A stretch of DNA of 64,000 nucleotides from positions 89,103 to 153,102 of the forward strand of contig NZ_JBPKAO010000011.1 in assembly GCF_051216895.1 (NCBI RefSeq), given 5' to 3'. The stretch is from Aquipuribacter sp051216895. Its GTDB lineage: Bacteria > Actinomycetota > Actinomycetes > Actinomycetales > JBBAYJ01. Below, in pieces: positions 34,853-48,197 of this stretch (position 1 is the stretch's first letter; each line of letters starts with the position of its first letter). The notes below the pieces were generated by a model. That model saw only the letters and a program-made list of their open reading frames with translations. It searched no databases and was not told the origin of the DNA. The position numbers were made by a program, and so were the translations under genes.

Positions 34853-36919
34853 ATGACGCTCGTCGTCGTCGTCGTCACGTACAACAGCGCCGAGATCGTC
34901 GTGCCGTGCCTTCGGTCGCTGGCTGTCGCCAGCGAAGGGCTCGACGTCGACGTACGGGTCGTCGACAACGACTCCACCGACGACACGGTCGCCCGGGTCG
35001 AGGCCTTCGGGGGCGACGTCCGGGTGATCCGGACCGGGGCCAACCTGGGTTACGCGGCCGCCATCAACGCCGGTTGTGCCGACGCCGGCGACCAGGACGA
35101 CCTGCTCGTCCTCAACCCCGACGTCGTGCTGCACCCTGGATGCGTCCGCGCGTTGCTCGAGTCCCGTGGGGCCGACGACACGGTCGGGGTGGTCGCTCCC
35201 GTCCTGCGCGCCCCTGACGGCCGGTTGCAGCCGTCACGACGGCGCGAACCCAGCATCCGACGCGCGCTCGGCGAGGCCGCGCTGGGGGCCAGGGCGTCGG
35301 CCGTGGGGCCGGGGTGGAGCGAGGTGGTGCGGACCCCGCTGGACGGTGGTCCCGGGACCGCCGACTGGGTGACCGGTGCGGCCCTGCTGGTGACTGCGGC
35401 CTGCCGTCGCGACGTGGGGGAGTGGGACGAGTCCTTCTTCCTGTACAGCGAGGAGACCGACTACTGCCTCCGGGCCCGTGACCGGGGGTGGAGCACCCGC
35501 GTGGAGGCGCGCGCCGTCGCCGTGCACACGGGCGGGGAGTCGATGACGGACCCGCGTCTGTACGCGCTGCTGACGCGCAACCGGGCCCGGCTGTTCCGCA
35601 AGCGGCACGGGCCGGTGAGGTCGGGCGCGTTCTGGCTGGTCCTGCTCCTGGGCGAGGTGGGACGGGCTGCGGCGGGCCGGGCCACCTCGGCGGAGGCGGT
35701 GCGGGTGCTGCTGGGTCGGTCCGTCCCCGTGTCGGCGACGCCGCGGACGCCCGGGGCGACACCTCTGGTCTGCTTCGCCGGGGTGGACTGGTGGTACCAG
35801 AGCCGGGCCCACTCCGACGTCCAGCTGATGGTCCACGCCGCCCGCGGGCGGCCGGTGCTCCACGTCAACAGCATCGGCCTGCGGATGCCCACCCGAGCTA
35901 ACACGACCAGACCGGTGAGCCGGGTGCTGCGCAAGCTCGGGAGCATCGCCAGGCTGCTGCGGCAGCCGCTGGCAGGGACCCCCGGGTTCCACGTCCTGAG
36001 CCCGGTCGTCCTCCCCTTCTACGAGGTCGACTCGCTGCGCCGCCTCAATGCCGTCCTGGTGAGGGCGCAGGTGTCTGCAGCGTGCCGGTGGCTGCGGATC
36101 CGGCGCCCGGCGTTCGTGGTGACGCTGCCTACGGCCTACGACGTGGTCGCGAGCATGGACAGGACGGCGCTGGTGTACAACCGCTCCGACAAGCACTCCG
36201 AGTTCCCGGAGGCCGACAAGGACGTGCTGCTCCGGCTGGAGGGTGCCCTGCTCGACGAGGCAGACACCGTGCTCTACGCCAGCCAGGCGTTCCTCGCCTC
36301 GGAGGCGGGGCGGGTGGGGGCCCGAGGGGTCTTCCTCGACCACGGCGTCGACCTCGACCACTTCCGTGCGCGCACGGACGAACCGCCGCCCGCGGACATC
36401 GCGCACCTGACTCGTCCGTTGATCGGCTTCTTCGGCGCCGTCGACGACTACACCGTGGACGTGCCGCTGCTCGAAGCGGTTGCCGACCGCTACCCCGCTG
36501 CGACGCTCCTCCTGATCGGGTCGTCGAACGTCGACCTGTCGGCGCTGACCGCGCGGCCGAACGTCACCTGGCTCGGACCTCGTCCCTACGACGAGATCCC
36601 CCGCTACGGGACCGCGTTCGACGTGGCGTTGATGCCGTGGCTGCAGAACGACTGGATCGAGAGCTGCAACCCGATCAAGTGCAAGGAGTACCTCGCCCTC
36701 GGTCTCCCCGTGGTCACCACCCGCTACGCGCAGGCCGCGGCCCACGCCGACGTGCTCCGGATCGCCGACGGGCACGAGGAGTTTCTCGCCGAGGTGGGTC
36801 GCGTGCTGAACGGGGACAGGCCGAGCCCGGAGGCGTGTCGTGCCGCGGTCGCGGACGCCAGCTGGGCCGCCCGCGCCGCGACGCTGTGCGAGCTGGTCGA
36901 CGAGATGGCCCGTCCCTGA
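34853..36919 (+). CDS. two-domain glycosyltransferase: GT2 fused to GT4-like domain
   Basis: I chose ATG 34853, with GGAGG five bases upstream, over the GTG at 34847. The 688-residue protein begins with a GT2 domain of rhamnosyltransferase/WbbL type (VVVVVTYNSAEIV, DNDSTDDT, GANLGYAAAIN, FFLYSEETDYCLRARDRG). From about residue 302 a second, GT4-like domain starts (PLVCFAGVDWWYQSRAHSD) and ends with CNPIKCKEYLALGLPVVTT. One polypeptide may add two sugars in succession. Its stop shares a base with the asparagine-synthase-like gene start (TGATG). Donors are unknown. Confidence 0.86.
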   Translation: MTLVVVVVTYNSAEIVVPCLRSLAVASEGLDVDVRVVDNDSTDDTVARVEAFGGDVRVIRTGANLGYAAAINAGCADAGDQDDLLVLNPDVVLHPGCVRALLESRGADDTVGVVAPVLRAPDGRLQPSRRREPSIRRALGEAALGARASAVGPGWSEVVRTPLDGGPGTADWVTGAALLVTAACRRDVGEWDESFFLYSEETDYCLRARDRGWSTRVEARAVAVHTGGESMTDPRLYALLTRNRARLFRKRHGPVRSGAFWLVLLLGEVGRAAAGRATSAEAVRVLLGRSVPVSATPRTPGATPLVCFAGVDWWYQSRAHSDVQLMVHAARGRPVLHVNSIGLRMPTRANTTRPVSRVLRKLGSIARLLRQPLAGTPGFHVLSPVVLPFYEVDSLRRLNAVLVRAQVSAACRWLRIRRPAFVVTLPTAYDVVASMDRTALVYNRSDKHSEFPEADKDVLLRLEGALLDEADTVLYASQAFLASEAGRVGARGVFLDHGVDLDHFRARTDEPPPADIAHLTRPLIGFFGAVDDYTVDVPLLEAVADRYPAATLLLIGSSNVDLSALTARPNVTWLGPRPYDEIPRYGTAFDVALMPWLQNDWIESCNPIKCKEYLALGLPVVTTRYAQAAAHADVLRIADGHEEFLAEVGRVLNGDRPSPEACRAAVADASWAARAATLCELVDEMARP

Positions 36920-38742
36920 TGTGCGGGATCGCGGGTGTCCGCCGCTTCGGTGCGCAGGTCGACGTCGCAGAGGTGGCCCCGATGGTCGCCTCGCTGCGGC
37001 ACCGGGGTCCGGACGACCACGGTGCGTGGGCCGGTGACGGGGTGGCTCTGGGGCATACCCGACTCTCGATCATCGACGTCGGCTCCTCGCGTCAGCCGAT
37101 GGCCGACGACGCCGGCCACCTCCACATGGTGTTCAACGGAGAGATCCTCAACTACCGCGAGCTGCGCCGACAGCTCGACCACCCGTGGCGGACCGACGGG
37201 GACACCGAGACGCTGCTGGCCGCGTGGCTCAGGTGGGGCGCGGGCTGCCTGCCGATGCTCCGCGGGCAGTTCGCCGTCGCAGTCCACGATTCCAGGACCG
37301 GTGAGCTCTTCCTGGCCCGCGACCCTGTCGGCATCCTCCCGTTGTTCTACGCGCGTGCCGGGACGGACGTGGTCTTCGGGTCCGAGCCCAAGGCCCTGCG
37401 TGCCGTGCGGCCCGACCTGGGAGGGCTCGACCTCGACGCGGTGCACGAGTACCTGGGCACACGCGCGGTTCGGGCCCCGCGCACCCTCGCCTCGAACGTC
37501 CTGAAGGTCCGGCCCGGTCACGTCCTGACCGTGGGGGCCGACGGGCGGACGAGCAGCCACGACTACCGCCCGGCACCCGGTGCCACCTTGGACCTGCCCC
37601 CCGCCCGGGCGGTCGACCTGCTCGACCGGACCCTTCGGGAGGCCGTCGCCCGGAACCTGGTGGCCGACGTCCCGGTCGGCGCGTACCTGTCGGGTGGTCT
37701 GGACAGCTCTCTCACGGTTGCCCTGGTCCGGGCAATGCGCCCGGAGGACCGCATCCGGACCTTCGCCGCCGGGTTCGGCGACCCCCGGACCGACGAGCTT
37801 CCGGTCGCCCGGACGGTGAGCACGCTGCTCGGCACCGACCACCACGAGGTGCACGTGGACGCCCGCTCGTTCGTCGACGACTGGGCGCGCCTGTCCTGGT
37901 TCCGTGACGCGCCCCTCTCGGAGCCCGCCGACGTCGCCGTGCACGCACTGGCCCGCACGGCCCGGGAGCACGTCAAGGTGGTGCTGTCCGGCGAGGGCAG
38001 CGACGAGCTGTTCGGCGGCTACCCGAAGTACCGGTTCGCCGGGTTGACGCGTGACGTCCGGTTCCTGCCCGCGAGGCTGCGGGCGGGGCTGCTGCCTCGG
38101 GTGGGGCAGGCCCTGCCGGAAAGCCGGAACCGGATGCGCACGGCCGCCCGGGCGCTGGCCGAGCCCGCTCTGGAGGATCGCTTCGACGGGTGGTTCGCCC
38201 CCTTTAGCCTCCGGGAGCGCGACGTGCTCACCGGCCGCGCCCCGCGGTCGGACCGTCAGGCCCGTCACGGCACCGCGCTGCAGCAGATGCTCCTGCACGA
38301 CCAGGCGGGGTGGTTGCCCGACAACCTGCTCGAACGAGGTGACCGGATGAGCATGGCCGCGTCGCTGGAGCTGCGGCCACCGTTTCTCGACCTCGCCGTC
38401 GTCGACCTCGCCCGACGGCTGCCGGACGACATGAGGGTCAGGGGCGGCAGCGGCAAGTGGCTGGTCAAGATGGTGGCTGAGCGGTACCTGCCACGGTCCG
38501 TGGTCCACCGGCGCAAGGTCGGCTTCAAGGTGCCCCTCGACGCGTGGTTCCGGTCGGGTCTGTCGGAGACGGTCAGGGACCTGCTGCTCGACGGCTCGTC
38601 CTTCGTGGCCCGCACGCTCGACCGCGACGTCGTCCGGGCCGTCGTGGCCTCGCACGAGACCGGGCGACGGAACGAGGAGGCCCGGCTGTGGACGTTGATG
38701 TCGCTGGAGATGTGGGCTCGGCACGCCCGTGACCGAGAGTGA
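36919..38742 (+). CDS. asnB: asparagine synthase-like glutamine amidotransferase
   Basis: This 607-residue protein has the class II amidotransferase domain, with nucleophilic Cys2 (MCGIAGV), HRGPDDHG and VFNGEILNYRELR. A synthetase domain follows with the PP-loop SGGLDSS at about 258-264 and LSGEGSDELFGGYPKY. AsnB family enzymes use glutamine nitrogen to amidate a carboxylate through an adenylate. Within polysaccharide loci, relatives are proposed to amidate uronic acids. Here a Ugd-like enzyme in the same locus could supply glucuronate. Ordinary asparagine synthesis remains possible. It is coupled to the preceding glycosyltransferase gene. Confidence 0.88.
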   Translation: MCGIAGVRRFGAQVDVAEVAPMVASLRHRGPDDHGAWAGDGVALGHTRLSIIDVGSSRQPMADDAGHLHMVFNGEILNYRELRRQLDHPWRTDGDTETLLAAWLRWGAGCLPMLRGQFAVAVHDSRTGELFLARDPVGILPLFYARAGTDVVFGSEPKALRAVRPDLGGLDLDAVHEYLGTRAVRAPRTLASNVLKVRPGHVLTVGADGRTSSHDYRPAPGATLDLPPARAVDLLDRTLREAVARNLVADVPVGAYLSGGLDSSLTVALVRAMRPEDRIRTFAAGFGDPRTDELPVARTVSTLLGTDHHEVHVDARSFVDDWARLSWFRDAPLSEPADVAVHALARTAREHVKVVLSGEGSDELFGGYPKYRFAGLTRDVRFLPARLRAGLLPRVGQALPESRNRMRTAARALAEPALEDRFDGWFAPFSLRERDVLTGRAPRSDRQARHGTALQQMLLHDQAGWLPDNLLERGDRMSMAASLELRPPFLDLAVVDLARRLPDDMRVRGGSGKWLVKMVAERYLPRSVVHRRKVGFKVPLDAWFRSGLSETVRDLLLDGSSFVARTLDRDVVRAVVASHETGRRNEEARLWTLMSLEMWARHARDRE

Positions 38743-38874
38743 CCGGTTGCTGATCTCCCGTCGACCGCCTCCCCCTGGTGGTGGCCGTCACGTCGCGGGA
38801 TCGCCCCGAGTCCCGCCAGCCCGGTCCCTAGGTGGGGCTGGTGACCTACTCTCGAGAGATGGAAGGGAGTGCCG

Positions 38875-39846
38875 ATGGACGTCGTCGACTGGCTGAGGTC
38901 GCTCCGTAACCGCTGGGTCGTCTCGACGGTCATGGTGCTGGTGACCGCGGGCTGCGTCTTCGGGGTGAGCCTGCTCGTCCTGCCGCGCTACGAGGCGTCC
39001 GCGTCCCTGCTCCTCCTGGGACCCAACTCGTACGTCGACCAGCAGGGCGACGACATCAGGGTCAACCCCTACGCGCGCTTCGGTGGGGCCGGCGAAGGGG
39101 TCACGGGCACGACCCTCATCGCCGTCCTGATGAGCCCGCAGGTGATGCGGGAGGCGGTCGCCGACGGGTTCCCGGGCGAGTACGAGCTCGCCTTCAACCC
39201 GTCGGGTGGCGGGGCGATCATCGACATCACGGTCACCGCGGACTCGCCCGAGGAGAGCCTCCGGGGGGTGGAGATGATGGTCGCCACCGCGCAGGAGACG
39301 TTGATGACCCAGCAGACGGAGGCCGGCGCCCCGGAGGAGTCCCTCGTCAACGCCTCCTTGCTCACCCAGAGCGAGGAGGCCGAGTCCTTGGACGGGGCGA
39401 AGATCAGGGCCATGGGCGTGACTGCGGTCTTCGGGCTGGCGCTCACGCTCCTGCTCACCCGGGGCCTGGACGTGCGCAAGCAGCGGCGGCTGGCACGCAG
39501 GGTTGGAGCGGGTCCCACCGGGCGCAGCGGTGCGGAACCCCTCGCCGCATCCGTCCCCCGGGCGGCGCCCGTCGAGCCGTCCCCGGGCCCGGCGCCCGAG
39601 GTCGGGGTGGCCGAGGGACGTCCGCCGGTGGAGACCGGACCCACGGTTCCTCGGCTGTGGTGGGACGACGACGAGCTCCGCGAGACCGCCGTGGAGCGGA
39701 GGAGGGCGGCGGCCCCCCGTCAGGGCGCGTCCGGGGAGAGGCTGCTGAGGGAGCGGCGATCGTCCGCACGTGGCGGTGAGAGCCGCTCGGGCACCGTCGT
39801 CCGCGAGGCTGTCGACGGGCCCCGAGGATCCACGCCGGACCAGTGA
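38875..39846 (+). CDS. Wzz-like polysaccharide chain-length regulator (second copy)
   Basis: The 323-residue protein starts with a cytosolic WLRSLRNRW segment, a membrane helix (about 18-42) and a Wzz-like region (YEASASLLLLGPNSYVDQ). A second helix lies around residues 180-202. The Arg-rich cytosolic tail of about 120 residues has no kinase motif. I chose ATG 38875, with GGGAG five bases upstream, over GTG 38869. It overlaps the following ligase-like gene by GTGA, exactly as its counterpart does at 849-852. TACTCT at 38847-38852 could be the -10 element. Confidence 0.8.
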   Translation: MDVVDWLRSLRNRWVVSTVMVLVTAGCVFGVSLLVLPRYEASASLLLLGPNSYVDQQGDDIRVNPYARFGGAGEGVTGTTLIAVLMSPQVMREAVADGFPGEYELAFNPSGGGAIIDITVTADSPEESLRGVEMMVATAQETLMTQQTEAGAPEESLVNASLLTQSEEAESLDGAKIRAMGVTAVFGLALTLLLTRGLDVRKQRRLARRVGAGPTGRSGAEPLAASVPRAAPVEPSPGPAPEVGVAEGRPPVETGPTVPRLWWDDDELRETAVERRRAAAPRQGASGERLLRERRSSARGGESRSGTVVREAVDGPRGSTPDQ

Positions 39847-41477
39847 GCCCGCCTGCCCGGAGTCCGGAAAGGCCCATCGGCGCCCGTGACCGGGTAGGCG
39901 CCACGGTGGGGGTCCTCGGCGGTGCGCTGACGCTCGTCGCCCTCACCGGTGGGGTCGTGCTCCTGGGCGTCGTACCGGTGGTCGGACTGGCGGTCCTGGT
40001 CGTCGTCGCGGTCCTCGTCCTCCGTCGTCCCGTCGACGGGCTGACCTGCGCCGGTCTCCTCGTCGTGGTCCTGATCCTCTGGCCCAGTGGGCTGCGGGTG
40101 TCCGGACTGGGGGCCGCGGGGGCCCCGGTCGTCATCCTTGGGAGCCTGGCGTTGGCGTGGTGGTCGGTAGCCCTCCTGGGCCGGAGCCCGGCGGCCCGGC
40201 GGCTGCCGCGCCGGTTGCAGGCAGTGCTGGCGCTGCTCGCCGCCAGCCTGTTCCTCAGCTACGTCTCAGCGTGCCTGAGGCCGGACCTCGACCTGCTGGA
40301 GCTGAATGCTGCGGACCGGGGTCTGGTCACGATGCTCTCGTGCATCGGGCTCACCCTGGCCGTGACCGCGCTCCTGCAGTCCGACGAGCAGGTGGACGCG
40401 GTGGTGCGGGTGGTCGTGCTGGCCGGCGCCGCTGCTGCTGCCCTGGCCGCGGCCGAGTTCTTCACCGGCTGGAACCCGGTGGAGGGTCTGCAGCCCCCTG
40501 GTTTCGAGACGCTGGTGTCCGACTGGGACAACGGCCGGTCCGGGTTCACGCGGGTCTTCGCCACCACGGCGCACCCCATCGAGTTCAGCGTCGTCGTGGC
40601 CATGGTCCTGCCCTTGGCCTTGCACCGCGCCTTCCGTGCGGACGGACCTGCGCGGCAGCGGCGCGCCTGGCTCTGCGTCGCGCTGATCGCCGCCGTGCTC
40701 CCGATGACCGTGTCGCGGACCGGTGTGCTGGCGGCTGCGGCGGTGGGTCTGGTGCTGCTGCCGGGGTGGTCGCCGAGGCGCCGTCTGCAGATGCTTGGAG
40801 TCTCCCTGGTCGGCCTTGTGGTCATGCGGCTGGCGGTCCCCGGCCTGCTGGGGACCATCCGGAGCCTCTTCACCGGCGCGGACTCCGACCCCAGCGTCAC
40901 CGCGCGCACGTCGGACTACGAGTACGCCGCCTCGTTCATCTACGACCACCCGCTGCTCGGTCGTGGATTCGGCACCTTCGTGCCGGGCCGCTACGCCTTC
41001 CTGGACAACGAGTTCCTGATGACCGCCGTCACAGGTGGGCTGGTCGGACTCCTCGCCCTGCTGCTGCTGTATCTCGTGCCGTTCGGCATGCTGTGGCGCC
41101 TCACCCATGACGCGGGGACCGAGGGCCGTCGTGACCTCGCCCGAGCCCTCATGGCGGGGCTGCTGGCGTCCTTCGTGACTTCCGCCACCTACGACGCGAT
41201 GAGCTTCTCGACCGCCCGAGGTCTCGTCTTCGTCTACATCGGCCTGGCCGGCGCGCTGTGGGTCCTGGACGGTCGCGACCGGGGGTCGGGCTCGGTAGGG
41301 GAGGGCGCGTCGACGACGTCCGACGCTCAGCCCGACGCCGTCGCGGGCTCGTCCCCCCGCACCACCGCGGGTGACCAGGCCTCGGGGATGAACACCTCCG
41401 CCGGCGCCTCGCCGTCGACCGGCAGCCGCCAGACGTCGCTGACCCCGGCGTCGCTGCCCTCACGTGGCAGCCCGTAG
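39843..41477 (+). CDS. O-antigen ligase/polymerase-like membrane protein (second copy)
   Basis: The 544-residue protein has about ten or more membrane segments. It has the periplasmic-loop features of the O-antigen ligase family (TTAHPIEFSVVVAM, MTVSRTGVLAAAA, YDHPLLGRGFGTFVPGRY, LDNEFLMTAVTGG). Compared with 1-852, sequence similarity by eye is weak and limited to family motifs. The last 50 residues are low-complexity Ser/Thr/Ala. They are encoded over 151 bases that also encode, in antisense, the C-terminus of the beta-propeller gene. The tail may thus be a run-on past a lost stop. Confidence 0.85.
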   Translation: MSPPARSPERPIGARDRVGATVGVLGGALTLVALTGGVVLLGVVPVVGLAVLVVVAVLVLRRPVDGLTCAGLLVVVLILWPSGLRVSGLGAAGAPVVILGSLALAWWSVALLGRSPAARRLPRRLQAVLALLAASLFLSYVSACLRPDLDLLELNAADRGLVTMLSCIGLTLAVTALLQSDEQVDAVVRVVVLAGAAAAALAAAEFFTGWNPVEGLQPPGFETLVSDWDNGRSGFTRVFATTAHPIEFSVVVAMVLPLALHRAFRADGPARQRRAWLCVALIAAVLPMTVSRTGVLAAAAVGLVLLPGWSPRRRLQMLGVSLVGLVVMRLAVPGLLGTIRSLFTGADSDPSVTARTSDYEYAASFIYDHPLLGRGFGTFVPGRYAFLDNEFLMTAVTGGLVGLLALLLLYLVPFGMLWRLTHDAGTEGRRDLARALMAGLLASFVTSATYDAMSFSTARGLVFVYIGLAGALWVLDGRDRGSGSVGEGASTTSDAQPDAVAGSSPRTTAGDQASGMNTSAGASPSTGSRQTSLTPASLPSRGSP

Positions 41478-42364
41478 AGCAGGGTGCCGTCGTCCAGCCA
41501 CTCGACCTGGTCGTCGACGCTCCGGGTCTCGCTCAGCAGCCTCTCCTGCCCGGTCGACAGGTCGAGGACGGCGAGGCGCCAGGTGCCGTCGAGGGCGCCC
41601 TCGCGCTTCTTGTAGGCCACCCGTCGGCCGTCGGGCGACAGCGACGGGCACTCGGCGTCCTCACGCAGCGAGCTCAGGGTTCGACCGGACAGGGACCCCT
41701 CGACCAGCCAGGTGGTCCCGCCGCTGGCGGCCGTGGCGAAGAAGCGGTCGTCGTCGGCGAAGGTGACCCCCCACACGTTCAGGTCGGCGGCGGTCAGCGG
41801 CGCCCCGTCGACGGTCAGGGCGAACTCCTGGATGTTGCCGTAGCTGTCCCCGGCCACCTCCCGCACGACCGTCTCGGTGGAGAAGTCGCCGCCGGCGTAG
41901 GAGTGGCCGGTGACGAACGTGGTGGTGGCGGCCAGCGAGCCGTCGCGCGACAGTCGGGCGCGGCTCGGCAGCCCGGCCAGCGGCAGCGCGTGCTCCTCCT
42001 GGAACGACGGGCCCAGCACCACCGTGCGGTAGGTGGTGACGACCCCGCGGTCGGCCTGCAGGCACAGGTGGCGGGCGGTGGTGGAGAAGACGCGCTCGCA
42101 AGGGACCCCGGTCAGTGCTCGTGGGCCGTCGGCGTCGGCGACCGGCACCACCGCCACCTGTCCGTAGGAGGAGTCGCGGCTCGTGCTCCGGAACACGACG
42201 TGGGGCGTCTGCAACACCTGCTCCAGCGACGTGGTCGGCAGCCGTGGCTCGGTGGCGGCGATCTCCCGTTGCTCGGCGACCCGCACCCAGACCGCGCCGA
42301 CGCTGACCACCAGCGCGACCACGATCAGGACCGTCAGCACTACCAACCGGGTGCGTCGGCTCAT
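41327..42364 (-). CDS. membrane-anchored TolB-like beta-propeller protein
   Basis: This 345-residue protein has an N-terminal signal anchor (LVVLTVLIVVALVVSVGAVWV) followed by repeated WD40/TolB-like beta strands (SRDGSLAATTTF, CPSLSPDGRRVAYKK, VEWLDDGTLLYGL). The ATG overlaps the stop of the MFS gene (ATGA). Its function is unknown; such proteins often act as extracytoplasmic binding or sensing scaffolds. Its 3' end overlaps the ligase-like gene on the other strand by 151 bases. Confidence 0.8.
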   Translation of the reverse strand: MSRRTRLVVLTVLIVVALVVSVGAVWVRVAEQREIAATEPRLPTTSLEQVLQTPHVVFRSTSRDSSYGQVAVVPVADADGPRALTGVPCERVFSTTARHLCLQADRGVVTTYRTVVLGPSFQEEHALPLAGLPSRARLSRDGSLAATTTFVTGHSYAGGDFSTETVVREVAGDSYGNIQEFALTVDGAPLTAADLNVWGVTFADDDRFFATAASGGTTWLVEGSLSGRTLSSLREDAECPSLSPDGRRVAYKKREGALDGTWRLAVLDLSTGQERLLSETRSVDDQVEWLDDGTLLYGLPREGSDAGVSDVWRLPVDGEAPAEVFIPEAWSPAVVRGDEPATASG

Positions 42365-43662
42365 ACGGGCGTCTCGACCCGGTCGCTGCTGCGGACCACG
42401 AACCAGGCCGGTACCAGTGCCAGCGTCAGACCCACCGCCATGACGAGGACCGCGGGGCCGCTGCCGAAGGCGGTCCAGAGCAGACCGAACACGAGCGAGG
42501 AGCCCAGACGGGCCAGCACCACGACCGTCTGCACCGTCGCGATGCCGCTGGCGCGCAGGTGCGTAGGTGTCAGTCGGGCCGCGAGCGCGGCCACGACGCC
42601 GTCCGTGGCCGCGTAGTAGGTGCCGAGCAGCAGCAGCGCCGCGCCCCCGATCAGCGGTCCGTCGAGCGGGCCGGCCGCCGCCAGGTAGGCCAGCAGCAGC
42701 GCGACATGACCGGCGACGAACACGCGCGCGCGGCCCACCCGGTCCGACAGGCGTCCGAGGGGGACGGCCAGAGCGAGGTACGTCAGGCTCGTGACGACGA
42801 ACAGCAGCGGGAACCACTGCGCAGCGAAACCCTCCCGTTCCTGCAGGACCAGGTAGAGGAAGCCGTCGCTCACGGTCAGCAGCCCCAGCCCGCCCGCCAC
42901 GAGGCACAGACGCAGGAACGCCGGCCCGCCCAGGTCCCGCAGCCGGGGGCGGGCGGGACGCGGCTCGCGCGGCCCCGGAACGGTCGAGGTCGACGGGGCC
43001 GTCTGGGCGGGAGGCGTCGCGGGGGTGGTGCCTCGCGTACGCCGACGCTGGTCTGGCACCACGAGGCCGAGGACGGACAGCCCGAGCAGCGCCACCACGA
43101 ACGAGACGAGGAACACGAGGTCGTAGCCCCCGGGGACGACGGCCAGCAGCACGAAGGCCAGGAGGGGACCGAGCATGGCCCCGACGGTGTCCATGGCCCG
43201 GTGCACCCCGAAGTTGCGGCCGAGGTCGGCGGGATCGCTGGACATGCTGATCATCGCGTCGCGGGGTGAGGTGCGCAGTCCCTTTCCCACCCGGTCGGCC
43301 GCGATCACCGCCGTGATCGCCGCGAAGCCCGCCGCTGGGAGCAGAAGGACCTTCGTCAGCGCAGAGAGCCCGTAGCCGACGAGGGCGATCCACTTGGGGC
43401 GGTCCAACCGGTCGGAGAGCCAACCGGCCGGGACCCGTGCGGCGGCGCTCACCCCCTGGTACAGCCCGTCCACGACGCCGTAGGCGAAGGGAGACAGCCC
43501 CACGACCACGGTCAGGTAGAGAGGCAGGACCGCCGCGACGGACTCCGAGGAGACATCGGTGAGCAGGCTGACGACGCCCAGACCCACCACGGTTCCGGGC
43601 ACACGCGACCGAACACCTGGACCTCGACCGTCGGCGCGCAGCTGTTTCGCATCGACGTACAC
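42361..43662 (-). CDS. MFS transporter
   Basis: The 433-residue protein has about twelve membrane segments in two halves with a Pro/Thr-rich central loop near residue 215. It carries the MFS loop motif AGWLSDRLDRPKWIAL and the matching VPLGRLSDRVGRARVF in the second half. The GTG at 43662 has GAGGAG upstream. The start lies in a divergent 200-base region with mfd. Substrate is unknown. It pairs with the beta-propeller gene in an overlapping two-gene unit. Confidence 0.88.
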   Translation of the reverse strand: MYVDAKQLRADGRGPGVRSRVPGTVVGLGVVSLLTDVSSESVAAVLPLYLTVVVGLSPFAYGVVDGLYQGVSAAARVPAGWLSDRLDRPKWIALVGYGLSALTKVLLLPAAGFAAITAVIAADRVGKGLRTSPRDAMISMSSDPADLGRNFGVHRAMDTVGAMLGPLLAFVLLAVVPGGYDLVFLVSFVVALLGLSVLGLVVPDQRRRTRGTTPATPPAQTAPSTSTVPGPREPRPARPRLRDLGGPAFLRLCLVAGGLGLLTVSDGFLYLVLQEREGFAAQWFPLLFVVTSLTYLALAVPLGRLSDRVGRARVFVAGHVALLLAYLAAAGPLDGPLIGGAALLLLGTYYAATDGVVAALAARLTPTHLRASGIATVQTVVVLARLGSSLVFGLLWTAFGSGPAVLVMAVGLTLALVPAWFVVRSSDRVETPV

Positions 43663-43815
43663 GCGCTCTCCTCGTCTGGGCGTGATCCACCCCCGGGCCC
43701 GTCAACGGTAGGCCGCGACGCGGTCGGCGCGGGCGAGAACGGGCGAAGTCGACCTCACAGACGCCCCGTGCCCGTCAGGCAGGGCCCGGGGGCCCTCCGG
43801 CGCGCCGCGACGAAC

Positions 43816-43821
43816 TACCCT
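43816..43821 (+). promoter_or_regulatory. candidate -10 element for mfd
   Basis: TACCCT fits the actinobacterial TANNNT pattern and lies 42 bases upstream of the mfd ATG. No clear -35 was found. Confidence 0.3.
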
Positions 43822-43862
43822 CGTAACGACAACGTCACCGCCCCCACCCCGTGCCAGGAGCC

Positions 43863-47584
<3,722 letters not shown>

Positions 47585-47588
<4 letters not shown>

Positions 47589-48196
47589 CGCCCCGCACCT
47601 CCACCAGGGCCCACGCCCGGGCCGGCCGCCTCGTCGGCCCCGTCCTCGGCGTGGTCGCGCTGGCGCTCGGGGCGAGCGCCTGCTCCGCCGCCGGCGACCC
47701 CACGGCGGCCGCCGTCATCGACGGCCGGGTCGTGCCCGAGGCCGACGTGCAGGCCGCCGTCACCGAGCTCCCGCTGGAGATCACCCAGAACACCCGGGTC
47801 GACCCCGTGCAGATCGTCAGCCTGCTGGTCGCCGCCGACGTCGTGGAGGGCGTCGCCCGCGAGTTCAGCGACGGTCCCGCGTCCCTGCTGGCCACCGACG
47901 AGGACGCCCAGGCGTTCCTGGACACCGTCGACACCGAGGCCGGCCGGGGCCCGCAGCAGTACTCCGACGCGACGCTGCAGGTCATCGCGACCAACCTGAT
48001 GCTGTCCAACCTGCAGCAGACCGAGCAGGCGGCGCCCGCGCTGGCCGAGGGCATCAACGGCCTGCAGGAGGCCGACGTCACGATCAACCCGCGCTACGGG
48101 ACGGTCGGCGAGCAGGGCGAGCTGCAGTTCGGCGTGTTCACCCACGACTGGCTCCCCGAGCCCGTCCTCGACGGGCAGGCCCCGCCCGAGGGCTGA
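47585..48196 (+). CDS. lipoprotein with SurA-N-like region
   Basis: The 203-residue protein has a signal peptide ending in the lipobox LGASAC, so it should be a lipid-anchored protein on the outer membrane face. After the Cys, AAVIDGRVVPEADVQAAVTEL resembles the SurA N-terminal chaperone region. No peptidyl-prolyl isomerase domain follows. It starts within the mfd stop (ATGA) and is one base before mazG, the common actinobacterial order. Function is presumed extracytoplasmic folding or cell-envelope related. Confidence 0.8.
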
Positions 48197-48197
48197 C

